Made by a program: the position numbers and the translations under genes. From Arcicella sp038230735 (GTDB lineage: Bacteria > Bacteroidota > Bacteroidia > Cytophagales > Spirosomataceae), in the NCBI GenBank assembly GCA_038230735.1, contig JBBRMR010000021.1:1-64000 (forward strand): DNA of 64,000 nt. The letters are read 5' to 3'. The notes under the pieces were generated by a model. The model had not been told where the DNA came from, ran no database searches, and saw nothing but the letters and a program-made list of their open reading frames with translations. Of the stretch, positions 41,006-49,219 are shown piece after piece (positions within the stretch are counted from its first letter, which is position 1; each line of letters opens with the position of its first letter).

Positions 41006-42550
41006 TTAGAGATTTTCAATATTATTCAAATAAATTTCCGCTTGTTGCAGGATTTCGGCTTTTTGTTCAGGTTGCATTTTATCCCACGTTGCATACGCCA
41101 TTCCAATTCTTGGATTTTTGGCTAATTTCTCTCTGTTTCGGTCATAAAAATTCCAATAGAAACTATTGAATGGACAAGCCTTTTCCCCAACTTTCTTGGA
41201 TTTATCATAAAAACAAGTTTCACAATAATGCCCCATTTTATCAATATAATTGGCAGAACTCACGTAAGGTTTCGAGCCAATAATTCCTCCATCAGCGTAT
41301 TGACTCATGCCCCGAGTATTGGTAATTTCAACCCATTGAATAGCATCAATATAAATGCCCAAATACCATTCATCTACTTCGTCTGGATGAACACCCGCCA
41401 GTAAAGTAAAGTTTCCCGTAATCATCAATCGTTGAATATGATGAGCGTAAGCGTAATCCAAACTCTGCCCAATGGCGTGTTTCAGACAGTTCATTTTAGT
41501 TTGTCCAGTCCAAAACCATGAAGGTAGCTTTCGGTCATATTCAAAATAGTTAAGTTGTTCAAAATCAGGCATTTTAGCCCAATAAATTCCTCGCATATAT
41601 TCCCGCCAACCCACAATTTGCCGAACAAATCCTTCAATTTGGGAAATTGAAATTTGCTCTTGATTTTCCTGCCAATGACTGATGGCTTTCTGAACAACTT
41701 CCAAAGGAGAAAGCAATTTTGAATTCATCAAAAACGATAACCTTGAGTGATAAATTGACCAGTAGGAAGGGTGCATGGTATCTTCATAAGTACCAAATAA
41801 TTCAAGGCAATTTTTTACAAAAAAATCTAATAATTGTAAACCTTCCGCCCTTGAAGTTGCCCAAATAAAAGCCTTTGGATTTACCCGACCAATGGTTTTA
41901 ATTTCTTGTTTTTGTACTAAATCATAAATCTCCGAAACGTCTTTATCAAAAACAAGTGGTTCGACTGGACGATGATTTTTGGGTAGCTTCTTTCGGTTGT
42001 CGGCATCATAATTCCATTGTCCCGTTAGTGGTTCTTTGCCGTCCATCAAAATATCGTATTTCTTCCGCATCATTCGGTAGAAGTTTTCCATCAAAAAGGT
42101 CTTTTTACCTTTGAAAAAATTACCTAATTCATGGCGTTCACTGAGGAAATGTTCCGAGTTGATAACCGAAGTTTGAATCCCTTTATCAACTAATGATGAT
42201 GCAAAGCCTTTTAATTGTTCATCCAAACGATATTCATCGGGTAATTGATATTCAAATATCTGAATATCAAGTTCTTGAATGATTTTTAAAAGATTTTGGG
42301 TAAGTGATTGCGTATTGCTTTTATCATCTAATTTCAGATAAATTACCTCATGCTCTTGCGTGCGTAGGTCTTCCGCAAAGTTTCGCATAGCCGTAAAAAA
42401 AGCAATGATTTTTTGGATATGATGCTGAACATAATCAGTTTCCTGCCGCATTTCCATCATGACATAATGAACATTTGAATCAGTCTGTTGAAACCAAGAA
42501 TGTTGATGATTGAGTTGGTCGCCGAGGATTAAGCGTAGGGTTTTGGTCAT
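41006..42550 (-). CDS. Iron-sulfur bacterial cryptochrome/photolyase (PhrB-like)
   Basis: A 514-residue DPRP-type protein. The N-terminus LRLILGDQLNHQHSWFQQTD and FAD-binding region (QIVGWREYMRGIYW, FWTGQTKMNCLKHAIGQSL) match the FeS-BCP group. Cysteines 355, 443, 446 and 459 have spacings 88, 3 and 13, identical to the four [4Fe-4S] ligands known in Agrobacterium PhrB (350, 438, 441, 454). It likely repairs (6-4) photoproducts using blue light and FAD; the antenna cofactor cannot be told. Downstream of the ATE-like gene, possibly cotranscribed. Confidence 0.92.
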   Translation of the reverse strand: MTKTLRLILGDQLNHQHSWFQQTDSNVHYVMMEMRQETDYVQHHIQKIIAFFTAMRNFAEDLRTQEHEVIYLKLDDKSNTQSLTQNLLKIIQELDIQIFEYQLPDEYRLDEQLKGFASSLVDKGIQTSVINSEHFLSERHELGNFFKGKKTFLMENFYRMMRKKYDILMDGKEPLTGQWNYDADNRKKLPKNHRPVEPLVFDKDVSEIYDLVQKQEIKTIGRVNPKAFIWATSRAEGLQLLDFFVKNCLELFGTYEDTMHPSYWSIYHSRLSFLMNSKLLSPLEVVQKAISHWQENQEQISISQIEGFVRQIVGWREYMRGIYWAKMPDFEQLNYFEYDRKLPSWFWTGQTKMNCLKHAIGQSLDYAYAHHIQRLMITGNFTLLAGVHPDEVDEWYLGIYIDAIQWVEITNTRGMSQYADGGIIGSKPYVSSANYIDKMGHYCETCFYDKSKKVGEKACPFNSFYWNFYDRNREKLAKNPRIGMAYATWDKMQPEQKAEILQQAEIYLNNIENL

Positions 42551-42576
42551 TTTTGGAAGAATTTATTACTATACCA

Positions 42577-43668
42577 TTAAAACTGAAATTTAGAAGGAAT
42601 TGTTAAAAATTTTTCCTCTGCCAATACAAGCGAAGTCGAAATCACAATCGCCATCGCCTCCGCTGATTCGGTAGCAAAAAGATGTTGGGCAATTTGAAGA
42701 ATTTGAGAAGTGAAATGTTGCGGATTATTGGGCGTAAAGGTTACGTCATAAATTCCTTCGCAAATGACCAAATGGAACTGTGAATCTCGCACATCAAAAA
42801 TAATAATGGGGTTCTGTTTGGTATTGGCATAATTTTCAAAACATTGCAGAAAAATAGGAAAATCAAAAGTATTCATTCCATTGAAAGTTGAAATCAAATC
42901 AGCATCGAAAAATTCATAATTGAATAAGGTAGTTTCAATATTTCTTTCGATTAAACAATTCTGTAAATTCTTCAATTTCAAAGTTGTAACCTCAATGGGA
43001 GCAGCTGAAATGGAATACTCTTGAATTGATTTCCATGTGTTAGAACTCAATTCCAAATACGCTGTAAAAGGTTTAGCCAAGTCCAATTTATAATCAAAAA
43101 TCGGATTGTTGGGGGAAAAATAGCCTGGGTAAAAGTACGCCATTCCTTGATTTTTAGCGTATTGCATTTTCAAAAACATCAAGTATTTTCCCAAACTATA
43201 TTTCTGATAATTAGGGTCATAGAAACAGGTTATACCCATTGAAGACGTTTCGCCCACATCAAAAATACCGACAGCTATCAGTTTTTCGTAGTCATAAATA
43301 GCCACTTCCCAAGTGTCATAAATATTGCCCGTTTGTTGATAATACAGTAAATCTTGTAGTGAAATGGCAGCTTCGAAAGTGATGGATGTCTTGTATTTGG
43401 CAAAAAGCGTCTCGTGGGTTTCGTTCAACATAAAGGGATGAAATTCTACCCTAAAATTTGCATTGATTTTAAGGAGTTTTAGATGGGTCTTGGTGGGAGC
43501 AAAAGCTAATAAATCTATCCGTAGCCAAACCGCACTATGAATCAAATGCTTGTTTCTGAGGAAATTAGTCGTAAAAATAATACAGCCTTGCCTAAACCAG
43601 CCATTCGCTAAAAATAAGTCAAGTTCTTGGGGTGAAAGTGTGGAAGGTGAGTAAGATTGTGTGAGCAT
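42577..43668 (-). CDS. Arginyl/leucyl-tRNA-protein transferase-like (ATE/Bpt group)
   Basis: A 363-residue protein. N-terminal NGWFRQGCIIFTTNFLRNKH resembles the ATE N-terminal start (GWRRxG). The central region, VGIFDVGETSSMGITCFYDP then YSLGKYLMFLKMQYAKNQG and YFYPGYF, matches the ATE/Bpt C-terminal GNAT-like domain. Such enzymes add Arg or Leu to protein N-termini for N-end rule degradation. The C-terminal 150 residues are extra and the N-terminal Cys cluster is incomplete, so function may differ. It is divergent from trmN, with overlapping promoters. Confidence 0.7.
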   Translation of the reverse strand: MLTQSYSPSTLSPQELDLFLANGWFRQGCIIFTTNFLRNKHLIHSAVWLRIDLLAFAPTKTHLKLLKINANFRVEFHPFMLNETHETLFAKYKTSITFEAAISLQDLLYYQQTGNIYDTWEVAIYDYEKLIAVGIFDVGETSSMGITCFYDPNYQKYSLGKYLMFLKMQYAKNQGMAYFYPGYFSPNNPIFDYKLDLAKPFTAYLELSSNTWKSIQEYSISAAPIEVTTLKLKNLQNCLIERNIETTLFNYEFFDADLISTFNGMNTFDFPIFLQCFENYANTKQNPIIIFDVRDSQFHLVICEGIYDVTFTPNNPQHFTSQILQIAQHLFATESAEAMAIVISTSLVLAEEKFLTIPSKFQF

Positions 43669-43695
43669 TATTTTTGTTTTAATTCAATCAATAAA

Positions 43696-43703
43696 CAAAG
43701 ATA
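43696..43703 (-). promoter_or_regulatory. Putative -7 box for the ATE-like gene
   Basis: Minus-strand TATCTTTG, 28 nt upstream of the start at 43668. It sits almost back to back with the trmN box (43706-43713). Confidence 0.45.
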
Positions 43704-43705
43704 CT

Positions 43706-43713
43706 TACCTTTG
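43706..43713 (+). promoter_or_regulatory. Putative -7 box for trmN
   Basis: TACCTTTG, a full TAnnTTTG match, 10 nt before the trmN ATG at 43724. The transcript would have a very short leader. Confidence 0.5.
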
Positions 43714-43723
43714 CGGTTAAATT

Positions 43724-44431
43724 ATGCCCTCAAATACTCATTTTTCCTTCAAAAAATTCACCATTCATCAAGGTCAAACGGCGATGAAGGTTACCACTGA
43801 TGCCTGTATTTTGGGGGCATATACGGACGTGCAGAATGCGAAAAGAATCTTGGATATTGGCACAGGAACGGGACTTTTGGCTTTGATGCTCGCCCAACGT
43901 TGTGATGCACAAATTGAAGGTATAGAAATTGAAGAAGTATCTTTTAATCAGGCAGTTGAGAACGTGGAGAATAGTATTTTTAAAAATAAAATAAAACTTT
44001 ATTATACTGATATTCAATCTTTTAGTTCTAAGAATTGTTATGATTTAATTATCAGTAATCCCCCTTTTTTCCATAATCATATTAAGTCTGAAATACAAAC
44101 ACGCAACAACGCATTACATACTGATACATTATCTTTTGAAGATTTATTGAGTTCGGTAATTAGGCTTCTTTCGTCCACTGGCGTATTTGTTGTTTTACTA
44201 CCTTCGTATGAAAGTTCGGTTTTGGAAATAATGGCGAATGATTTAGGGCTTTTTGCTAATAAAAAACTAATTATTCATCATCGTGAAGGCAGTAAAATAT
44301 TAAGAATTATTACGACCTTTGGCTTTGTAAGAACCGAAACTCAAAGCCAACAGCTTTTTATTAAGAATCCTGACGAAAGCTATACCGCTGGATTTCAGCA
44401 ACTTTTGGGGGAATATTATTTGATATTTTAG
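43724..44431 (+). CDS. trmN: tRNA1(Val) (adenine37-N6)-methyltransferase
   Basis: A 235-residue SAM enzyme that methylates A37 in tRNA1(Val). It begins with FSFKKFTIHQGQTAMKVTTD as in YfiC-family proteins, then motif I LDIGTGTGLLALMLAQRCDA and the N6-adenine motif ISNPPFF. Length is as expected. It is the first plus-strand gene here and is followed by a GT2 gene 120 nt away. Confidence 0.9.
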   Translation: MPSNTHFSFKKFTIHQGQTAMKVTTDACILGAYTDVQNAKRILDIGTGTGLLALMLAQRCDAQIEGIEIEEVSFNQAVENVENSIFKNKIKLYYTDIQSFSSKNCYDLIISNPPFFHNHIKSEIQTRNNALHTDTLSFEDLLSSVIRLLSSTGVFVVLLPSYESSVLEIMANDLGLFANKKLIIHHREGSKILRIITTFGFVRTETQSQQLFIKNPDESYTAGFQQLLGEYYLIF

Positions 44432-44551
44432 ACAAATTGAAGTTACTTGGAGTTGTCATTGGATATGTTATAACCGTCAGGCTAAGTCCTTTTTGTCTCT
44501 ACTACACATATAATGGCATTGAATATTAATTATTGAACATTGCATACAATT

Positions 44552-45502
44552 ATGTTAGATATATCCGTCATCGTACCACTTTATAATGAAGAAGAATCGC
44601 TACCCGAACTTTGTGCTTGGATAGAACGAGTAATGATTGCCCATAATTTTAGCTACGAAGTCATTTTTGTGAATGATGGAAGTCGTGATAAATCATGGCA
44701 AGTTATCAAATCAATTTCTGAGAATAATACAAATATCAAGGGTATTTCATTTAGTAGAAATTATGGCAAATCTGCCGCCCTTCATGTGGGTTTCAAAGAA
44801 GCAATTGGCAACGTAGTTATCACGATGGATGCCGACTTGCAAGACAGTCCCGATGAGATTCCAGAGTTGTACAGAATGATTATGGACGAAGATTTTGACT
44901 TGGTTTCGGGTTGGAAGCAAAAGCGTTTTGACCCCTTAACAAAGACCATTCCAACTAAACTTTACAATGCGGCAACTCGCTCAATGTCAGGGGTTTATTT
45001 ACATGATTTTAACTGTGGTTTGAAGGCTTATAAAAACGAAGTTATAAAAACGATTACGCTTTACGGAGAAATGCACCGCTATATTCCAGTAATGGCAAAA
45101 TGGAATGGTTTTGATAAAATTGGCGAAAAAGTAGTACACCATCAAGCTCGAAAATATGGTACTACAAAATTTGGCATTGAGCGTTTTTTATACGGATTTT
45201 TAGATTTGTTGTCTATTACTTTTATCCAAAAATTTGGCAAACGCCCCATGCATATTTTTGGTGGTTTTGGCATTCTTTCTTTTCTCATCGGAAGTATCAT
45301 TACGCTCTATTTAATTGGCGATAAAATCTATGCCATCACCAATCATTTGAAGTTTAGAAACGTAACCGATAATCCTCTTTTCTTCTTGGCATTGGTTGCC
45401 ATTATCATCGGTGTTCAGCTTTTTGTGGCAGGATTTATTGGCGAATTAATGACTCAAAATTCCGATAAAACTACTGATTATCAGATTAAGGAAACTGTTT
45501 AA
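44552..45502 (+). CDS. Family 2 glycosyltransferase, DPM1/GtrB-like
   Basis: A 316-residue enzyme. The catalytic domain (about 1-220) has ISVIVPLYNEEESLPEL, NDGSRDKSW, the DxD-type MDADLQDSPDEIP and HRYIPVMAKWNGF. Two hydrophobic segments near residues 230-255 and 270-300 anchor it in the membrane. Such enzymes transfer a sugar to undecaprenyl or dolichyl phosphate. I prefer ATG 44552 to TTG 44540. Confidence 0.88.
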   Translation: MLDISVIVPLYNEEESLPELCAWIERVMIAHNFSYEVIFVNDGSRDKSWQVIKSISENNTNIKGISFSRNYGKSAALHVGFKEAIGNVVITMDADLQDSPDEIPELYRMIMDEDFDLVSGWKQKRFDPLTKTIPTKLYNAATRSMSGVYLHDFNCGLKAYKNEVIKTITLYGEMHRYIPVMAKWNGFDKIGEKVVHHQARKYGTTKFGIERFLYGFLDLLSITFIQKFGKRPMHIFGGFGILSFLIGSIITLYLIGDKIYAITNHLKFRNVTDNPLFFLALVAIIIGVQLFVAGFIGELMTQNSDKTTDYQIKETV

Positions 45503-45539
45503 GATTTTTATTTTATCTTTGGAAATAAACATTAACAAA

Positions 45540-46115
45540 ATGGTAGAAATTCAAGAAAATAATACGATTCAACTCCCGCATACCTTGGAAGAATTTATTG
45601 AAAGGGAACATGAAAAGCTAATTGATGGCTTTAAATATGAGTGGAATAATGGAGAAATTGTAAAATTTGAAGGAATGAAAATGCGATATTTATATATTTA
45701 TCACGTTCTAACAAATCATTTTTTTGAAAGAGGTTACATCGAAAAAGGAATATTAATTTTAAAGCCTGAAATTATACTCAATGAATCACAATTACGCAGA
45801 CCTGATATTGCCTATTTTACACATGAATAAGTGTATCAAGGGAGAGAAGGAGTAGATATAATTCCAGAGTTTGCAATTGAGGTCATTGCAAGTGGAGATA
45901 AATTAATTGATGTTGATAATAAACTCATTGAATATTTTAAAGCGGGTGTAAAAGTCGTTTGGCATATTATTCCTGCCCAAGAAGTAGTTTACGTTTATAC
46001 ATCACGGAGTGAAGTGAAAATATGTTATGATAAAGACATTTGTTCTGCAAAGCCTGTTTTAGAAGATTTTGAAATTAGTGTAGAAGATATTTTTAAAGAT
46101 TATAGTAAATTGTAA
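45540..46115 (+). pseudogene. Uma2-family nuclease interrupted by an in-frame stop
   Basis: Both parts are in one frame and together read as a full Uma2 protein of about 190 residues. The N-terminal part (95 codons) ends RRPDIAYFTHE then TAA at 45828-45830. The remainder continues at once with VYQGREGVDIIPEFAIEVIASGDK, the PD-(D/E)xK catalytic strand, to the end. Replacing TAA by CAA (one C-to-T change) would restore it. Uma2 proteins are abundant, often decayed in Cytophagales and have no known targets. A GTG at 45831 could restart translation. Confidence 0.75.
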
Positions 46116-46921
46116 TGTCAGATTTAGCGTGGCTTGGTAGAACCAAATTATTAGTCGGAGAGGAACGTCTCCAAAAACTTCAAAATGCTCACGTGTTAGT
46201 CGTGGGTCTGGGTGGCGTAGGTTCTTTTGCCGCCGAATTTATTGCACGGTCGGGCGTGGGAACGATGACCATTGTAGATGGTGATGTTGTGGATCCATCC
46301 AACCGAAATCGTCAATTACCCGCCCTTGCCACAACCCACGGACAACCCAAAGCCAATTTAATGGCAGAAAGATTATTAGCTATCAATCCAGACTTGAAAC
46401 TTACCTCCATCCGTGAATTTCTTTCCCCAGAAGCCTCAGAAGCCATTTTGAGCAATACTAAATTTGATTATGTTATGGATTGTATTGATTCCATTACCCC
46501 AAAATTGACTTTATTGACAACGGCTTACGCCAAAAAACTTCGCATCGTATCTTCGATGGGTGCGGGTGGAAAAATTGATCCAACCAAAATCTGTGTTGCC
46601 GATTTGTTCGATACTCGTGAATGTTATTTGGCATCACTCATGCGAAAGCGTTTGCGGAAATTAGGTATTACATCGGGCATAAAAGCCGTGTATTCCACCG
46701 AAGAAATGATGGCAGAATCGTTGATGCTGACGGACGGGGCAAACTATAAAAGGTCGGCTTACGGAACTATCTCCTATATGCCCGCCGCCTTCGGGGGCGT
46801 GTGTGCCTCAGTGGTTTTGAGGGGTTTATTGGAGTATCCTGTGGAAATGGAAAAGAAATTACCCGCCTTAGCAAGAAGAGAGAAGAAGCAGAAGGAAGTG
46901 GAAGCGAAGAGAAAAAAATAG
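46115..46921 (+). CDS. tcdA: tRNA threonylcarbamoyladenosine dehydratase
   Basis: A 268-residue E1-like enzyme that cyclises t6A to ct6A in tRNAs using ATP. The nucleotide-binding motif VVGLGGVGSFAAEFIARSGV is near residue 30, and DGDVVDPSNRNRQLPALATT and YVMDCIDSITPK follow. It overlaps the Uma2 remnant by one base. The C-terminal lysine-rich tail (EKKQKEVEAKRKK) is typical. tsaE, needed for t6A synthesis, is at 62 kb. Confidence 0.93.
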   Translation: MSDLAWLGRTKLLVGEERLQKLQNAHVLVVGLGGVGSFAAEFIARSGVGTMTIVDGDVVDPSNRNRQLPALATTHGQPKANLMAERLLAINPDLKLTSIREFLSPEASEAILSNTKFDYVMDCIDSITPKLTLLTTAYAKKLRIVSSMGAGGKIDPTKICVADLFDTRECYLASLMRKRLRKLGITSGIKAVYSTEEMMAESLMLTDGANYKRSAYGTISYMPAAFGGVCASVVLRGLLEYPVEMEKKLPALARREKKQKEVEAKRKK

Positions 46922-47001
46922 ATGCTCGATGTTCGTTTGTCGATGTTCGGTTTATTTACCGAAAAGCAAGATACAAAACGAACATCGAACATCGAAAAAC
47001 G
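46922..47001. repeat. Inverted word repeat, CGATGTTCG family
   Basis: Left ATGCTCGATGTTCGTTTGTC, GATGTTCGG; right AAAACGAACATCGAACATCG, AAAAACG. Between convergent tcdA and LysM genes. Confidence 0.8.
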
Positions 47002-47004
47002 AAA

Positions 47005-47472
47005 TTACGAAAGCGGTGGAATACGCAATACCTGACCAGGATAAATTTTATCAGGACTTGAAAGCATTGGTTTGTTTGCTTCAAAAATCGCATCATATTT
47101 CATCATATCACCATAATATTCTTTGGCGATTTTTGACAAAGTATCACCTGAAACCACTTCGTGATATTTTGCTTCTTCGGCTGGTTCAGCAACGTCCAAA
47201 CGGTTATCAACCACTTTTACGCCCTCAACGTTACCAACTGCCAACGCCAATTTCTCGGAATCTTCTTGTTTGGCAACTTCACCTTCCAATACAACGGTAT
47301 CGCCTGCTGTTTTTACGGTCAATGAGTTGTAGGGTAAGCCCAAAGTTTTAATGTGAGCCAATAAAGCACTGGCTCTCAATGGTTCAACGGTTGCCGCAGT
47401 GGCTGGTTCTACTTCTTTGTGTCCTCCGAAAATCTTTTCTCCGACACCCTTAAAAAATGACATTAATCCCAT
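47005..47472 (-). CDS. lysM: LysM/BON domain protein (Kbp/YgaU-like)
   Basis: A 155-residue protein without signal peptide. BON domain at about 30-95 (LTVKTAGDTVVLEGEVAKQE, VKVVDNRLDV) and LysM at about 103-152 (YHEVVSGDTLSKIAKEYYGD, IYPGQVLRIP). E. coli Kbp with the same layout binds potassium in the cytosol; LysM alone suggests peptidoglycan. The role here is unproven. The gap upstream holds TATTGAGTAAAT-family words. Confidence 0.88.
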   Translation of the reverse strand: MGLMSFFKGVGEKIFGGHKEVEPATAATVEPLRASALLAHIKTLGLPYNSLTVKTAGDTVVLEGEVAKQEDSEKLALAVGNVEGVKVVDNRLDVAEPAEEAKYHEVVSGDTLSKIAKEYYGDMMKYDAIFEANKPMLSSPDKIYPGQVLRIPPLS

Positions 47473-47489
47473 AATTGTAAGACGTTTTG

Positions 47490-47525
47490 TTTAGTATTGA
47501 GTAAATAAGTAATGAGTAGTGAGCA
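47490..47525. repeat. TATTGAGTAAAT-family words (non-coding copy)
   Basis: Words GTATTGAGTAAATAAG and TAATGAGTAGTGAGC; shares TATTGAGTAAAT and AGTAATGAGTA with the coding copy at 24017-24045. Confidence 0.55.
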
Positions 47526-47589
47526 TTTTAGTGTTCTCTATATTTATACTCGAATCCAAAAGTATATTTTTTATTGACCTCTACAAAAT

Positions 47590-48423
47590 TTAAACCATAA
47601 TTTTTTTATTAGCTTTTTCATGTTCGAGGAAAAGTTTTTGCAATTTTTGGGTAATTTTTCCTACTTTTCCATCGCTAAATACCTGATTATCAGTCTGTGT
47701 AATGGCAATAATCCGTTTGGTACTGCCCGTTGTAAAAACTTCGTCTGCCTCCCAATATTCTTGAGTGGAAACGTCTCTTTCTTCTACGGCGAAGTGATTT
47801 TTGGCAAAATTCAAGATATGTTTTCTGGTAACACCAAACAAAGCACCGTCCAATGGCGTTATAATTTTCTCATTTTTTACGATAAAAATATTGCTCCTCG
47901 AAGATTCCGAAATCTTACCGTTTTGATGATACAAAACGTCATCTGCCCCAACCGCTTTCATTTGTTGAATGGCACGAATCGGAACGATATAATTTAGCGT
48001 TTTGATTTCAGGAATCTCTCTCCTGTATTCCATTGAAATCAATTTTAAGCCCACATTGGCAGGTTTAAACTCGAAGGGTTTGCCCATTACGATTAAGTTA
48101 GAATGTTCGGCGGGTGTGTAGCCATCAGGTGAATAGCCACCCGTCATAATCATTTTTACACCCAACAATTTATGAGGATGAATTCTGATAATTTCGTGGA
48201 TAATCTCCCGTAAACGCTCACGAGATTCGGGAATAGGAAGCCCCATCAAGCGGGCAGAATTATGAAAACGGTCGAGGTGGTCTTCAATAAAAATCGGTTG
48301 TCCATCAACTGCCCGAAAGAAATCGAAAATACCGTAACCCCTCAATAAACCAAGGTCAGAAACGTGGATTTGGGCTTTTTCAGCGGGGAGGATTTCTCCG
48401 TTTAGATAGATTTGTTCTTGCAT
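47590..48423 (-). CDS. Class IV aminotransferase (D-amino acid/branched-chain type)
   Basis: A 277-residue PLP enzyme of fold type IV. FEFKPANVGLKLISMEYRRE and KTLNYIVPIRAIQQMKAVGA contain the PLP Lys (KTLNY). ESSRSNIFIVKN and FTTGSTKRIIAITQ are the cofactor-phosphate and substrate-loop segments. The group includes D-amino acid transaminase, IlvE and aminodeoxychorismate lyase (PabC); the sequence does not decide. A PabC role would link to folP, but that is speculation. Confidence 0.85.
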   Translation of the reverse strand: MQEQIYLNGEILPAEKAQIHVSDLGLLRGYGIFDFFRAVDGQPIFIEDHLDRFHNSARLMGLPIPESRERLREIIHEIIRIHPHKLLGVKMIMTGGYSPDGYTPAEHSNLIVMGKPFEFKPANVGLKLISMEYRREIPEIKTLNYIVPIRAIQQMKAVGADDVLYHQNGKISESSRSNIFIVKNEKIITPLDGALFGVTRKHILNFAKNHFAVEERDVSTQEYWEADEVFTTGSTKRIIAITQTDNQVFSDGKVGKITQKLQKLFLEHEKANKKIMV

Positions 48424-48479
48424 TGTTTTAATATTTTATCAATTTCTTTAAGCATTTTGTCATAAATTCTATCAATAGA

Positions 48480-48509
48480 CAAATATACAATTTGGACAAC
48501 AATACACAA
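48480..48509 (-). promoter_or_regulatory. Promoter for the class IV aminotransferase gene
   Basis: Minus strand TTG (48507-48509), 19-nt spacer, TATATTTG (48480-48487): both boxes and spacing match the Bacteroidota consensus. The leader is about 50 nt. Confidence 0.65.
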
Positions 48510-48526
48510 GTAAATTCTCTTTTTCG

Positions 48527-48534
48527 TATATTTG
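48527..48534 (+). promoter_or_regulatory. Putative -7 box for the second Uma2 gene
   Basis: Plus-strand TATATTTG lies 20 nt before an ATG at 48554 that opens a 25-codon frame (ending TGA), and 60 nt before the annotated Uma2 start at 48594 in another frame. Confidence 0.45.
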
Positions 48535-48593
48535 AATATCAAAATGAAAAACGATGAGTAATAGACTCATTTCTGAAATAGTAAAAGAGCCTG

Positions 48594-49217
48594 ATGCTTA
48601 CTTTCTCCTTCAAGAAGCCCACAGCTATTGACCATGAAAAAGCCCGTAGAACTGCCTTCTACAATGATATTACTGAACAAGAGAAAGTTGAGTTTATCAA
48701 TGGTGAAATCATTGTACATTCACCAGTAATGAAACGGCATAATTCTGTACCGCTTCTGCTTGCTCAATTGATGAATATTTACGCCATAAAATACCAATTA
48801 GGTTTTGTAGGCATTGAAAAAATTATGATTACGCTTACTCGTAATGATTATGAGCCAGATATTTGTTTCTTTAAAAAAGAAAAATCGCATAGTTTTATCG
48901 AAAATCAATCGCTTTTCCCTGCACCTGATTTTATTATTGAGATATTATCGGAAGGCACAAAAGAGCGTGATAGAGGAACGTCCGTTCGGGGCGTAAAATT
49001 TCAGGATTATGAAGCCCACCATATTGAAGAATATTGGATTATTGACCCCGACCATCAAACCATTGAACAATATCATCTTGAAGAGGATGGTTACGAACTG
49101 ATTTTAAAGTCATCAGAGGGGAATATCAAAAGTTTTGTCATGACTGATTTTCAGATATCCATTCAATCCGTTTTTGATGAAATAATTAACATGGAGACTT
49201 TGAAGAAATTGATGTAA
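48594..49217 (+). CDS. Uma2-family nuclease-like protein, N-terminus possibly frameshifted
   Basis: A 207-residue protein with VEFINGEIIVHSPVMKRHNS, a typical Uma2 entry, then DYEPDICFF, PAPDFIIEILSEGTKERDRG and EYWIIDPDHQTIEQYHL, the PD-(D/E)xK core. The first dozen residues (LTFSFKKPTAI) look unlike a protein N-terminus. The overlapping frame from 48554 (EIVKEPDAYFLLQEA then HSY) does, suggesting a single-base shift near 48626. Its target is unknown. The gene ends only 2 nt from the convergent transglutaminase gene. Confidence 0.75.
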   Translation: MLTFSFKKPTAIDHEKARRTAFYNDITEQEKVEFINGEIIVHSPVMKRHNSVPLLLAQLMNIYAIKYQLGFVGIEKIMITLTRNDYEPDICFFKKEKSHSFIENQSLFPAPDFIIEILSEGTKERDRGTSVRGVKFQDYEAHHIEEYWIIDPDHQTIEQYHLEEDGYELILKSSEGNIKSFVMTDFQISIQSVFDEIINMETLKKLM

Positions 49218-49219
49218 TG

